A stretch of 64,000 nt of DNA, from positions 265,675 to 329,674 of the forward strand of contig NZ_FNOR01000003.1 of assembly GCF_900107095.1 (NCBI RefSeq). Direction: 5' to 3'. The notes beneath the pieces are model-generated. The model was not told the DNA's origin. It did no database searches and was given only the letters and a program-made list of their open reading frames with translations. The position numbers and the translations under genes are program-made. The stretch is from Collimonas sp. OK242 (GTDB lineage: Bacteria; Pseudomonadota; Gammaproteobacteria; Burkholderiales; Burkholderiaceae_D). Positions 55,757 through 63,928 of this stretch are shown here, piece after piece (within the stretch, counting starts at the first letter, position 1; each line of letters starts with the position of its first letter).

Positions 55757-56278
55757 TTATTCCTGCACCAATCCGGTTGGGCCCTGTTCTTTCACCACAT
55801 CGTTGAGCAGGCGCGCCAGCCCATCCGATTTTTCCGAGGCCTGCAGCTTCAATTTGATGTGCGCTATATTCCTGTCCCGGGAGCCGTTATTTGCGCTGGC
55901 AGGGCTGACCATGAGCCCGGCCTTTTTGCCCGCCGGCGCCGCCATGCCGGTCTGGCTCATGATAGATTCGTTGTGGCCGCTGCGTTCCTGCTCTTCAAAC
56001 GCACCCAGTTCCATGTCCAGATCGATCTCTGCCTCGCCGATGATGAGCGAACTGTGCGGCACCAGCGACAGCAAAGGCAGGCGGTAATGCAACATATCGC
56101 CGGGCTTGGCGGTGCTGTGTATCGCCGGCAACTTGAGCTCGATGGTGGTGGGTTGCTTATCATCAGTAAAGAAAGACGCGATGTTTGCTACCTGCGCTTT
56201 TTCCACCATGTGCTGTGCATTCATGATGGATCCGGCAATCGCAAGCACCATATCTTCCAGGCTGGTTAAATTGGCCAT
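55757..56278 (-). CDS. DUF2589-like protein (smaller)
   Basis: 173 residues. SLEDMVLAIAGSIMNAQHMV helix, then beta strands MLHYRLPLLSLVPHSSLIIG and EAEIDLDMELGAFEE, then DRNIAHIKLKLQASEKSDGL ARLL at the end: the same plan as the 208-residue DUF2589 protein (PLLxLxxVPxxxIxxxxIxFDME-like core). ATG after GGAG. Heads the three-gene run. Confidence 0.7.
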   Translation of the reverse strand: MANLTSLEDMVLAIAGSIMNAQHMVEKAQVANIASFFTDDKQPTTIELKLPAIHSTAKPGDMLHYRLPLLSLVPHSSLIIGEAEIDLDMELGAFEEQERSGHNESIMSQTGMAAPAGKKAGLMVSPASANNGSRDRNIAHIKLKLQASEKSDGLARLLNDVVKEQGPTGLVQE

Positions 56279-56529
56279 GACTACTCCAGTTTGTTTGAGG
56301 GTTTGTGAATCGGCGACGACTCTGTTCTGCCGGGTTCAGACGCAAGCATACGAATCTGCGCAATCCCTCTTCTAACCATTTCTGACCATTTTTCCGAGGC
56401 CGCAGAAGCAGCAGATTTGGTCAGGAATGGCGCTGTTTTCCCCCTTTAATCTGTGATTCATGACGTTTTCTCTGCTGTGCGAACGAGCGGCGTCATTGAT
56501 TTTTCCATCAACTTAAAAGGGGTATCTCC

Positions 56530-57390
56530 ATGAAGTCAACGTCAGGAAATCGCACCGTCAGGGTGCTGCAGCAATGCATGTTTGCGGTGTTTTTTTTGCT
56601 TGCGAGCCAGTCTTCATTTGCGGCAGGAAAAACTTCCGGCCTCATCCACCTTCCGATTGAGGGGCGTCCTCAGATTCCAACGGCAATCAACTGGTCGACG
56701 GAGCTGCTCAATGCGGCCAATGCCGCACTGGCCGCAAAAAATCCGCCGGGTGCAGCAATGCCCAACGGGACAGTCTGGGTTGGAACCAACTTTTCCAGGC
56801 ACCACGTCATTCCGCAACAGTATTTGCAGGCGCTGGTTGGCCTCAGCCAGGCAGCGGATAGCGACATAGCGGATACAGACGCAAGCAAGCTGGCCCTGCA
56901 AGGCGCACTCAGAAAAATCCGCTACCCGAGTGCAGCTCCTTTACTGACAGGCATGGTATGGGCGCCGGTCAATCTGTTTGAAGGTCCTGTCGGATTTCTG
57001 CGCAGCGATGAACCGGGCAATGACTTTGAACTCAACAAACCGCGCAGTTTCGACGAAAAGCGCTGGAATGCATTGCGCAACGTGGTGGATGTCATGACAG
57101 TCCTGGAATTCAGCAATCAAGGCACCGAATTCACTGTGTCGGCGCAGACTCTGAATGCAAGGGGAGGACTGGCTAAACTGACAGCTGCGGTGGTGGATCT
57201 GGCTAAATATACGCAGGAAAACCCAGTCCCTATTCATCGCTTTGCCAATACCGACTGGATCGATGGCCGCAGCCTGTCTGCCATCAACCTGCAAGATCTG
57301 GTGGGCTTTTCCAGCAGTCTGATAGTCACCGATTCGCTGGTGGCCAGCAAGAAGAACGCCTATCGCCTGAAGCTCAAGAACGAGCGTTGA
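56530..57390 (+). CDS. Secreted protein with RHHVIP motif
   Basis: 286 residues. Signal peptide (CMFAVFFLLASQSSFAA-G, cleavage near 32). FSRHHVIPQQYLQALVGL resembles the HH-[VI]-P motif of HNH/AHH-type nuclease toxins, but the rest (NLFEGPVGFLRSDEPGNDFE) is not familiar. ATG 56530 follows AGGGG. It starts a plus-strand run with the TAXI-type receptor 93 bases on. A nuclease role is only a possibility. Confidence 0.6.
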   Translation: MKSTSGNRTVRVLQQCMFAVFFLLASQSSFAAGKTSGLIHLPIEGRPQIPTAINWSTELLNAANAALAAKNPPGAAMPNGTVWVGTNFSRHHVIPQQYLQALVGLSQAADSDIADTDASKLALQGALRKIRYPSAAPLLTGMVWAPVNLFEGPVGFLRSDEPGNDFELNKPRSFDEKRWNALRNVVDVMTVLEFSNQGTEFTVSAQTLNARGGLAKLTAAVVDLAKYTQENPVPIHRFANTDWIDGRSLSAINLQDLVGFSSSLIVTDSLVASKKNAYRLKLKNER

Positions 57391-57483
57391 TTTCTGCGAA
57401 CGCCGGCGCACAAAAGCGGCGCCCCGCTTTTGTGCGCATTCCGATCTTCTTTTACTTTCTGTATTCCTGCGCGGATTCTATTT

Positions 57484-58725
57484 ATGCAAAAAGATATGTT
57501 GCGGCTTGCGCGACTGCTGCTTTGCCTCGGCCTGATTTTCATTATGCTCTACGCCACGTTCAGCGCCGTTCCTTCGCGTCAGATCAGGATCGCCGCTGGT
57601 CCGGAGGACGGCAGTTTTTATGCGATGGCGCTTCAGTATAAAAAAATACTGGAGAAAAAATCCTATCGGGTTGACATTGTCTCTTTTCAAAACACAGATG
57701 AAATTTCCGCCGAGGTGGCGGACAGCACGAAACATATTGATATCGGTTTCGTAGCAAACGATCTGCAGGGTAAAAGCCAGGCCAACCTGATATCTCTTGG
57801 AGAGATTCAACTGCAACCCATTTTCATTTTCGTAAACCGGAAAGTGGAAACAGAAAGGAGCATTCTGTCGCTCGCCGACCTGCGCGGTTTAAGCCTGGTT
57901 CTTCCTCCCGAAAAGAGCGTCACCAGCCAGACCTTGCTGAGCATATTCGCGGTATACGGCATTGACCAGCGCAACACGCCTATCAGCTTTCTTCCTTTGA
58001 ATATCGGGGTCGCCCGGCTCGCCCGCGAAGAATTTGACGGCGGCCTGTTTATCCTGGGCGCCGAGAGCGAGTTGATGGCAGAACTGGGAAGGAACAAGAA
58101 ATTTGTTCTGGTGGAGCTGACGCAGCAATCGGCCATCGTAAAGAAATTTCCCTTTTTGCAGAAAGTAACTCTGCCGAACGGCATCTTTGATCTGAAAGAG
58201 AAAATCCCAGGTCGCGATGTCAAGCTGTTGGCGGCGAATATCTCGGTGGTTGCTCAAAAAAAATTGCCGCCGGCCACAACTTATGCATTGCTGGAGGCGA
58301 TGCGAGAAGTGCATCGCAACAGCAACTACGTCAGCAATGCAGACGAATTCCCTAAATATCGAGGCAGCGCGATCCAGACCAATGATCTGGTCAGCGACTT
58401 CTACCGCAACGGCACACCCTGGATTTTTTCCACCTTCCCGATAGCAATCGCCAGCATCCTCGATGCCTACCTGGCGCCGCTTCTGGGGCTTTGGTTCTTG
58501 CTCAGCATATACAGGGTTTTTATTCAGTTTGAAAAGATCCGCAGTCTCACCCTGTTTTTTCTGGCCCATCTGCTGATTTTCTGGACGCGATGGCGTATCA
58601 GGAATGGCCGGCCTTTATCCACACGCGTTCGATTTCTTCTGGAAAAAATCGAAACCGCAATAAAGCGGGAGGAGCGAGGCCTGCCTATGTTGTTGGCGGA
58701 AATAAGACATATCAAACAGCTTTAG
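57484..58725 (+). CDS. TAXI-type solute-binding protein with C-terminal membrane helices
   Basis: 413 residues. N-terminal membrane anchor or signal (LRLARLLLCLGLIFIMLYAT), then a TAXI-TRAP-type binding domain (RQIRIAAGPEDGSFYAMALQ; HIDIGFVANDLQ; SILSLADLRGLSLVLPPEKS), and two C-terminal helices (ILDAYLAPLLGLWFLLSIYR and TLFFLAHLLIFW). Such membrane-bound TAXI proteins occur without obvious TRAP permease. ATG 57484 chosen; the earlier open frame is not typical. Confidence 0.78.
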   Translation: MQKDMLRLARLLLCLGLIFIMLYATFSAVPSRQIRIAAGPEDGSFYAMALQYKKILEKKSYRVDIVSFQNTDEISAEVADSTKHIDIGFVANDLQGKSQANLISLGEIQLQPIFIFVNRKVETERSILSLADLRGLSLVLPPEKSVTSQTLLSIFAVYGIDQRNTPISFLPLNIGVARLAREEFDGGLFILGAESELMAELGRNKKFVLVELTQQSAIVKKFPFLQKVTLPNGIFDLKEKIPGRDVKLLAANISVVAQKKLPPATTYALLEAMREVHRNSNYVSNADEFPKYRGSAIQTNDLVSDFYRNGTPWIFSTFPIAIASILDAYLAPLLGLWFLLSIYRVFIQFEKIRSLTLFFLAHLLIFWTRWRIRNGRPLSTRVRFLLEKIETAIKREERGLPMLLAEIRHIKQL

Positions 58726-58778
58726 CCCGTAGCGAACCGTTGCCGCTTTCCATGTCAATCCACACAGGAGACCTTGCC

Positions 58779-59585
58779 ATGTCCATAGATACGAACGATA
58801 TCAGCAGAACGATGCAAGAAACTTATGACCATTATTTCCTGAGCGACGGATATCGTCGACGCTATCCCGAACCTAATGTCGCAACCATGACGTATTTGCT
58901 GGAAAAAGGATTGGCCGGGGTCGACCAGATCCTTGATTTCGGTTGTGGAAATGGTCGATATTCGTTGGCCTTGCTGGAAAAATCGCAGGCCCATCTAACC
59001 GCCTACGATATTTCTGCAGCTTCTTTGACTGAGTTCGAATCCCGGCTGCGAACCACGTCTCACCGCGAGCGCGTTACCTTTGTGTATGACGATCTGGATG
59101 GCTTGAACAAATACGCCTACTACGATGCTATCCTCATGCTGTTTGGCGTGTTGTCGCACGTGGTCGAACGCAATTTGCGGCTTCAGACTTTGCATAAAAT
59201 GCGCAGTCTGATTCGAGCCGATGGAAAATTGATTTTATCCGTTCCTTCAGTCTTCCGGCGCAGACCTTGGGAATTGTTCAAATACGGGCTGGCTCGAACT
59301 CTGGGTCATGCCCGGCCGCCGCAAAATGAAGCAGGCAATATCCGCTTCACGAGGCGCATCCAGAGGCGCAACCTGACGTTCTTCTATCATCTCTACTCAT
59401 TGCGTACCTTACGCGAAGAGTTGGCTGAGGCTGGATTTGCGATCAGCGAGTGGCAGCCGGAAAGTGTGTTTCCTGAGTGGCTGGTAACGCAATCCAGTTT
59501 GATGCGTTGTATCGACCAGCGCTTGTGCTCCTGGATTCCGGCTGAACTTGGCTATGGCATGCGAGTGCTGGCGAATCCGGTATGA
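58779..59585 (+). CDS. SAM-dependent methyltransferase (class I)
   Basis: 268 residues. Motif I ILDFGCGNGRYSLAL, then AYDISAASLTEFESR and DAILMLFGVLSHVVERNLRL. Cytoplasmic. ATG 58779 follows GGAGACC. The stop overlaps the start of the binding-protein/permease gene (ATGA). Substrate unknown; C-terminal part RNLTFFYHLYSLRTLREELA is typical of small-molecule methyltransferases. Confidence 0.85.
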   Translation: MSIDTNDISRTMQETYDHYFLSDGYRRRYPEPNVATMTYLLEKGLAGVDQILDFGCGNGRYSLALLEKSQAHLTAYDISAASLTEFESRLRTTSHRERVTFVYDDLDGLNKYAYYDAILMLFGVLSHVVERNLRLQTLHKMRSLIRADGKLILSVPSVFRRRPWELFKYGLARTLGHARPPQNEAGNIRFTRRIQRRNLTFFYHLYSLRTLREELAEAGFAISEWQPESVFPEWLVTQSSLMRCIDQRLCSWIPAELGYGMRVLANPV

Positions 59586-61204
59586 AACCGAGCAGGAGAA
59601 TCCGCCGATCGGGATGGCAAATGGGCCGCGCTTGCTTATTTGTATTTGTTCTCATGTTCGCCGCCGCCGCGCATGCCGAAAATCGCATGGATTTAATCAA
59701 AAAACGCGGTGTGCTGATCGTGGGAGTCAAGACGGATTACCCGCCTTTTGGCATGTTATCGCCGGATGCAACGCTCCAGGGTTTTGAGCATGACCTGGCA
59801 GAAGATCTGGCGCGGGGTCTCGGCGTCGCCCTGCGCAAGGTGGCGGTGACAGGTGCTAACCGCTTGCAGATATTGGATGAAGGCGGAATAGACGTGATGA
59901 TCGCAACTTTAGGCGATACCTACGCACGGCGGCAGATTGCTGATTTGATAGAACCCAATTACTACTCTTCCGGTGTAACGTTAATGACGCGGCCGGACAG
60001 CAAGCTAGACACCTGGGCCGACGTGCGGGGTCAAAAGGTATGCGCCACCCAAGGCAGTTACTTCAACCGTGCAATGGCTACCCGCTATCTGCTGGATTTG
60101 CAGATATTTGCAAATGGCCGCGACGCCAAACTGGCAGTGCGCGACGGCCGTTGCGCCGGCTGGCTGTTTGATAACACAGCGATCGCGGGCGATTTATTGT
60201 CAAATGAGTGGAAATACTACAAAACCAAGCTGCGCCCGCAGCTTCTGACGCCATGGGCCATAGCTATTGCGCGCTCTGAAAAAGGCGGTGCATTGGAGCA
60301 CTTCATCGGCGATACCGTGGCGCAATGGCATCGGCGCGGCGTTTTGCTTGAGCTGGAAAAGAAATGGCGCCTGCCGCCTTCCATTTTTTTGACCGAGATG
60401 CATACCTTATGGAATAAGAAAGATGAAAAAGGTGCATTCGTTTGCCGGCGTTTGCCGGATGGCCAATGGCCGGTGGTTTGCCGCAACCCTATTTTCATCA
60501 CATCAACTGAAACCACAGGTTTGCGTCAATTCGGATTGCTGGTCAAAGAAAAAACCGGCGTCAATCTCACCTACATTTACGACGACTATGAGCGTGCTCA
60601 ATTTATCCGCGCCTTATTCACCACGCTGGCGCTCACGGCTTCTTGCGTATTCGGCAGCCTGGTTAGCGGCATGATCTTCGCGCTGACCATAGAGCAGAGG
60701 ATTCCGCTGCTCAGTCGATTTTTAAAAGGTTTTACTTTAGTTGGCAGAATGACCCCGCCTCTGTTGCAGATTTACGTGCTGGCATTTGGCATAGGCAGCG
60801 TACTGGCAGCCAACTGGGGGATGCAGCTGAACTCCTTCCTGATTGTCGTGCTGTGTCTGTGCTGGTACACCGGATCAGGTATTTTGCACATTCTGGAAAA
60901 TGCCAGCGACAAGGAACGTTTGCGAGCTCCCGGCTTTCGGCTGAACTTGAGTACTTTACGAGCAATCGCGAATCGTTGTTCGACATCGATATTGGCGTCC
61001 CTGGTGAATGTGAGCAAAGCCACCATGATGGCCAGTGCTGTTGCAGTACCTGAACTGTTGTCGGTGTCCACTTCAATTATCGCTGAGCACGGAACGGTGG
61101 CAACGATGATGAATACATTGATGCTGTTATTCCTGGTTCTGGTGTTCGTCGTGCTGCGTCTGTTGCAACGGGTAGAGCGGAGGTGGTGTCATGGGATGGA
61201 TTGA
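59582..61204 (+). CDS. Fused amino-acid-type binding protein/ABC permease
   Basis: 540 residues. Signal region (ACLFVFVLMFAAAAHAE), periplasmic binding domain family 3 (MDLIKKRGVLIVGVKTDYPP then FGMLSPDATLQGFEHDLAED), then a HisM/GlnP-like permease domain from about 335 (FIRALFTTLALTASCVFGSL; GRMTPPLLQIYVLAFGIGSV; NVSKATMMASAVAVPELLSV). GlnP-like fusions exist, but with the binding domain in one chain and an ATPase encoded beside it. No ATPase gene is present here. Overlaps the next permease by 14 bases. Confidence 0.87.
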   Translation: MKPSRRIRRSGWQMGRACLFVFVLMFAAAAHAENRMDLIKKRGVLIVGVKTDYPPFGMLSPDATLQGFEHDLAEDLARGLGVALRKVAVTGANRLQILDEGGIDVMIATLGDTYARRQIADLIEPNYYSSGVTLMTRPDSKLDTWADVRGQKVCATQGSYFNRAMATRYLLDLQIFANGRDAKLAVRDGRCAGWLFDNTAIAGDLLSNEWKYYKTKLRPQLLTPWAIAIARSEKGGALEHFIGDTVAQWHRRGVLLELEKKWRLPPSIFLTEMHTLWNKKDEKGAFVCRRLPDGQWPVVCRNPIFITSTETTGLRQFGLLVKEKTGVNLTYIYDDYERAQFIRALFTTLALTASCVFGSLVSGMIFALTIEQRIPLLSRFLKGFTLVGRMTPPLLQIYVLAFGIGSVLAANWGMQLNSFLIVVLCLCWYTGSGILHILENASDKERLRAPGFRLNLSTLRAIANRCSTSILASLVNVSKATMMASAVAVPELLSVSTSIIAEHGTVATMMNTLMLLFLVLVFVVLRLLQRVERRWCHGMD

Positions 61205-61832
61205 AATCACGAGAAATCTGCTTGAGTGGACTCCCTTTTTGGCTATTGGCTTTATGTGGAATATCCTGATTTCCGTGCTCGCATTGGGTATCGGCGCGGC
61301 CTGCGGCGGCCTGCTGGTTCTGTTACGGCTGTCCCGCCGTCGGAACCGGGCTCTTGCAGGAGCAAGCCTGACCGAATTCATGCGCAATGTGCCGACATTT
61401 GTATTCCAGTTTTATCTGGTGTTCATGCTGCCGGAATCATTGATATTGCCATTTTCCACTATCAGCCTGTCTTTTCCTTCCTGGCTGAAAGCGGCGTTGG
61501 CTCTGGCATTGGCCGTGGCGGGTTTTGTTTCAGATAATTTGCTCAGTGCGATACAGGCATGGCGCAACGAAAGATTTCAGGACGCACTGCTTTTTATCCC
61601 GAATTTGTGTAATTTCTTCGTGATTATTATCATGGCATCCTCCACCGCCTCGGTGATAGGCGTGTCGGAATTAGTCAGCCGCTGCAACACGGTCATCAAC
61701 GCCAGCGGCACGACACAGATCATGTTATGGGTTTACCTGTATGCGATGATCTGGTTCTTTTCGTTTTGTTATATGGTGACGGCGGCCATAAATAAATTCA
61801 GTTCCGGCATGTTGCGCCGCATAAGTATTTAA
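61191..61832 (+). CDS. Second ABC permease of the amino-acid type
   Basis: 213 residues, about five helices: FLAIGFMWNILISVLALGIG, MRNVPTFVFQFYLVFMLPES (permease loop) and YLYAMIWFFSFCYMVTAAIN. Partner of the fused permease upstream to form a heterodimeric pore. No nucleotide-binding subunit follows. Confidence 0.85.
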   Translation: MGWIEITRNLLEWTPFLAIGFMWNILISVLALGIGAACGGLLVLLRLSRRRNRALAGASLTEFMRNVPTFVFQFYLVFMLPESLILPFSTISLSFPSWLKAALALALAVAGFVSDNLLSAIQAWRNERFQDALLFIPNLCNFFVIIIMASSTASVIGVSELVSRCNTVINASGTTQIMLWVYLYAMIWFFSFCYMVTAAINKFSSGMLRRISI

Positions 61833-61857
61833 GCGGAATTTTCGCTAAAAGAAGAAA

Positions 61858-61895
61858 AGGCGGGCAAACGGATCGGACGATCCGTTTGCCCGCCT
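61858..61895. terminator. Strong bidirectional hairpin
   Basis: Perfect 18-base arms (AGGCGGGCAAACGGATCG and its complement) with a two-base loop. Minus strand is followed by a T-rich stretch, so it can end the gene at 61968-62555; it also closes the plus-strand transporter run. Confidence 0.85.
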
Positions 61896-61967
61896 GCGAT
61901 GGATCTCACGCAATGCGTCAGGAGGATGAGGTCGCGGGATGCAGGGCGCCGCGGAAAGGCGCCGGCT

Positions 61968-62555
61968 TTAACTGAGTCCTGGCAGATAATGCGTTAGCTT
62001 ATCGTAGCCATTGTCTTTCAGTGCCCTGACGGCATCAGCCCCTTTTTTTCCCCATGTCAGGACATCTCCGTTGGCGTCAACATATACCCAGTGCAACAGG
62101 CCGTATCGATAGTTGCTTTGGTTGTCTCTTTTCCCCAGGCCATAAATCGCGTTTTTATACGGCAGCGGCTTATCGAGATTCAAGGCGTTGGTGCTTGCTG
62201 TCGTCGCATGAAAATCATAGTTCAAGAAGCCCAGGTCTTTGCACAGCAGGCTGACGGCCGCTGCGGTCATCGCAATTCCCACCGGTTCATCCATTGCATG
62301 GTTGCCACGCATCTTATCCGTGACTTCTTTGAGGCTTTTATAGGCGAACACCGCCCCGAAAACCTTTGAAAAGTCCAGTAGTTCTGCTGACCGGTCTGCA
62401 TGATTTCTGCAGAAATTCTCGATCAGAGGAAACAAAGTCCCATAGGTGTCAGCCGCGAGATTGCCCCCTGGTTTGTGGTTCAGGTTGGCAGCCTGAACGG
62501 CAGCGACAAAGCCGCACACTCCCCAGTTATTCTGATTCAGTTCTTCGCTTTTCAT
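61968..62555 (-). CDS. Putative small papain-like cysteine peptidase
   Basis: 195 residues, no signal peptide. N-terminal QNNWGVCGFVAAVQA places Gln8 six residues before Cys14, like the oxyanion Gln and catalytic Cys of papain. Near the C-terminus LLHWVYVDANGDVLTWG supplies His155 and Asp160/Asp164 in a strand-turn-strand setting. I do not recognise the exact family; secreted effector, toxin or transglutaminase-like proteins share this plan. ATG 62555 follows AAGGA with six-base spacing. Confidence 0.6.
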   Translation of the reverse strand: MKSEELNQNNWGVCGFVAAVQAANLNHKPGGNLAADTYGTLFPLIENFCRNHADRSAELLDFSKVFGAVFAYKSLKEVTDKMRGNHAMDEPVGIAMTAAAVSLLCKDLGFLNYDFHATTASTNALNLDKPLPYKNAIYGLGKRDNQSNYRYGLLHWVYVDANGDVLTWGKKGADAVRALKDNGYDKLTHYLPGLS

Positions 62556-63072
62556 AATCATTCCTTTTCATGTGGGCGTATATGGCGTTGAGCCATATAC
62601 TTAAACGGACCACCGCTTAATCAATAGAAGGCGGCCGCACTGAATCTTTTCCGCTTTCGTGCCCAACGTCGGCATGAAAAACTCAAAGATCATGAAAAGA
62701 GTAATCTCGGCATTTGCCTGGAAAATGATGATTCCTGACATGGGCAAAGCGCTGATTGGAATGCGCAAAGAGAGAGTGACAGTAGTGAGGCAGCTCGCTG
62801 GCAGGACCAATGATTCAGACCAACAATTCACAGAATTGGATACAAATATGCCCGTTGATCGGACAAACGAGATGCGGGATTTTCAGGCCAAATGGCGATG
62901 AATTTACATTCAGGGTGGACCTGCCTGGTATTACGGATGCAGTCGCAACAGCGTTTCCCATCTGTGGATAATCATGTTTCTAAAAAAATATAGAAAATGT
63001 CATGAATTGTCATGATAACAGTATTTCCATGGACCAACATATGGCTATGAATCTACTTTGTTGGGGCAAAAA
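62556..63072. other. Intergenic region before the response regulator gene
   Basis: 517 bases. The only clear structure is a pair of TGTCATGA direct repeats (62998-63015). Short frames on both strands (62601-62831 minus, 62659-62901 plus) overlap each other and show no family similarity. Confidence 0.6.
62998..63015. promoter_or_regulatory. Direct repeat TGTCATGA-N2-TGTCATGA
   Basis: Two identical 8-mers at a 10-base period, 58 bases before the regulator ATG. Spacing is like the tandem half-sites of OmpR/PhoB regulators; probable self-control. Confidence 0.55.
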
Positions 63073-63600
63073 ATGATGACGTTGCTTCTCCTGAACGATG
63101 ACACTCGAAATGAAAATGAGATCTGCGATTTTTTCAGCAGCGCCGGTTATCAGATCAATTGGAGCGAAACATCGGCTACCTTCCTGGCCGGACAAAGCCT
63201 GAGGGAACAAAATAAGTCCATCACCATCCTGCAAATAGATCACACGCATCCATTCCTCCCCGACATCGCCAACCTGACCCAGGGCCTCATGGTGCCTTGG
63301 CGCCTGTCCTTGCATCAGCGGACCTTGACTGCGCCAAACAACAACAAGATCAAACTTACCAGCCTTGAATTTACATTGATCAAGACCTTCGCCCTGCTGG
63401 AAGTGGGCGAGGTGGCGTCCAGAAAGAAGATTATTGACGAATTTGGCGAGCACTATTTGAGCTACGATCAAAACCGGCTAGACACCATGATCATGCGCTT
63501 ACGCAAAAAAATCAGGCATGGGCTGGGACTGACACTGCCCTTAAACACGGTGAGGGTGCGCGGATTCAGCTTTGACGATCTACTCATCCTCGATCACTAA
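63073..63600 (+). CDS. OmpR-type response regulator with shortened receiver
   Basis: 175 residues. Receiver start MTLLLLNDD keeps the acidic pair D9-D10 and ITILQID gives a candidate phospho-Asp56, but the domain then stops: about 75 residues instead of 120, lacking the strand 4-5 region with conserved Thr/Ser and Lys. Winged helix from about 78: KLTSLEFTLIKTFALLEVGE, then LDTMIMRLRKKI and TVRVRGFSF. ATG 63073 after GGGG; a TTG at 63058 also opens the frame. Probably not classically phosphorylated. Confidence 0.82.
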   Translation: MMTLLLLNDDTRNENEICDFFSSAGYQINWSETSATFLAGQSLREQNKSITILQIDHTHPFLPDIANLTQGLMVPWRLSLHQRTLTAPNNNKIKLTSLEFTLIKTFALLEVGEVASRKKIIDEFGEHYLSYDQNRLDTMIMRLRKKIRHGLGLTLPLNTVRVRGFSFDDLLILDH

Positions 63601-63868
63601 GATGTCGCAAACTCCGCTGCGCCACGGCCGGATCGGCAATCCCAATCCTGTAGACCGTACTTTCGTAGCCATACTAGCACTGTCGATCGGCCTTGAATTC
63701 CATACCGACATTGCGCCTCTATATAGCTCAGTTCGCCTTTTTCTACTTGCTCCACAACCGGCAATTTAAAGGCCAGACTGCAGTCCCGCTGCGTGCGCTT
63801 ACTCTTTGATCCCATTGACTTCTCCTTCGTTACGACGAAAAAGTGTCGACTTACTTCAGGACTGGTCA
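63597..63868 (-). mobile_element. Truncated IS3-type element with OrfA fragment
   Basis: From the terminal sequence TGACCAGTCCTGAAGTAAGT (at 63868, minus strand) through an OrfA start at ATG 63815: MGSKSKRTQRDCSLAFKLPV, then VEQVEKGELSYIEAQCRYGI and STVLVWLRKYG, an IS3-family helix-turn-helix. Similarity stops after about residue 58 (near 63640), where the element is broken; the other end and OrfB are missing. Confidence 0.75.
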
Positions 63869-63876
63869 TTGAAATG

Positions 63877-63905
63877 AAAAAAGGGACGGCAATGCCGTCC
63901 CTTTT
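63877..63905. terminator. Rho-independent terminator before the IS fragment
   Basis: GGGACGGC/GCCGTCCC with three-base loop; six T follow on the minus strand, four T on the plus. Ends the minus gene at the window edge. Confidence 0.85.
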
Positions 63906-63928
63906 CATCGGAGCTAATCGATTTTTGA

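Noticed and set aside
62659..62901. 80-codon plus frame before the response regulator
   Set aside because: No binding site or similarity; overlaps an equally weak minus frame.
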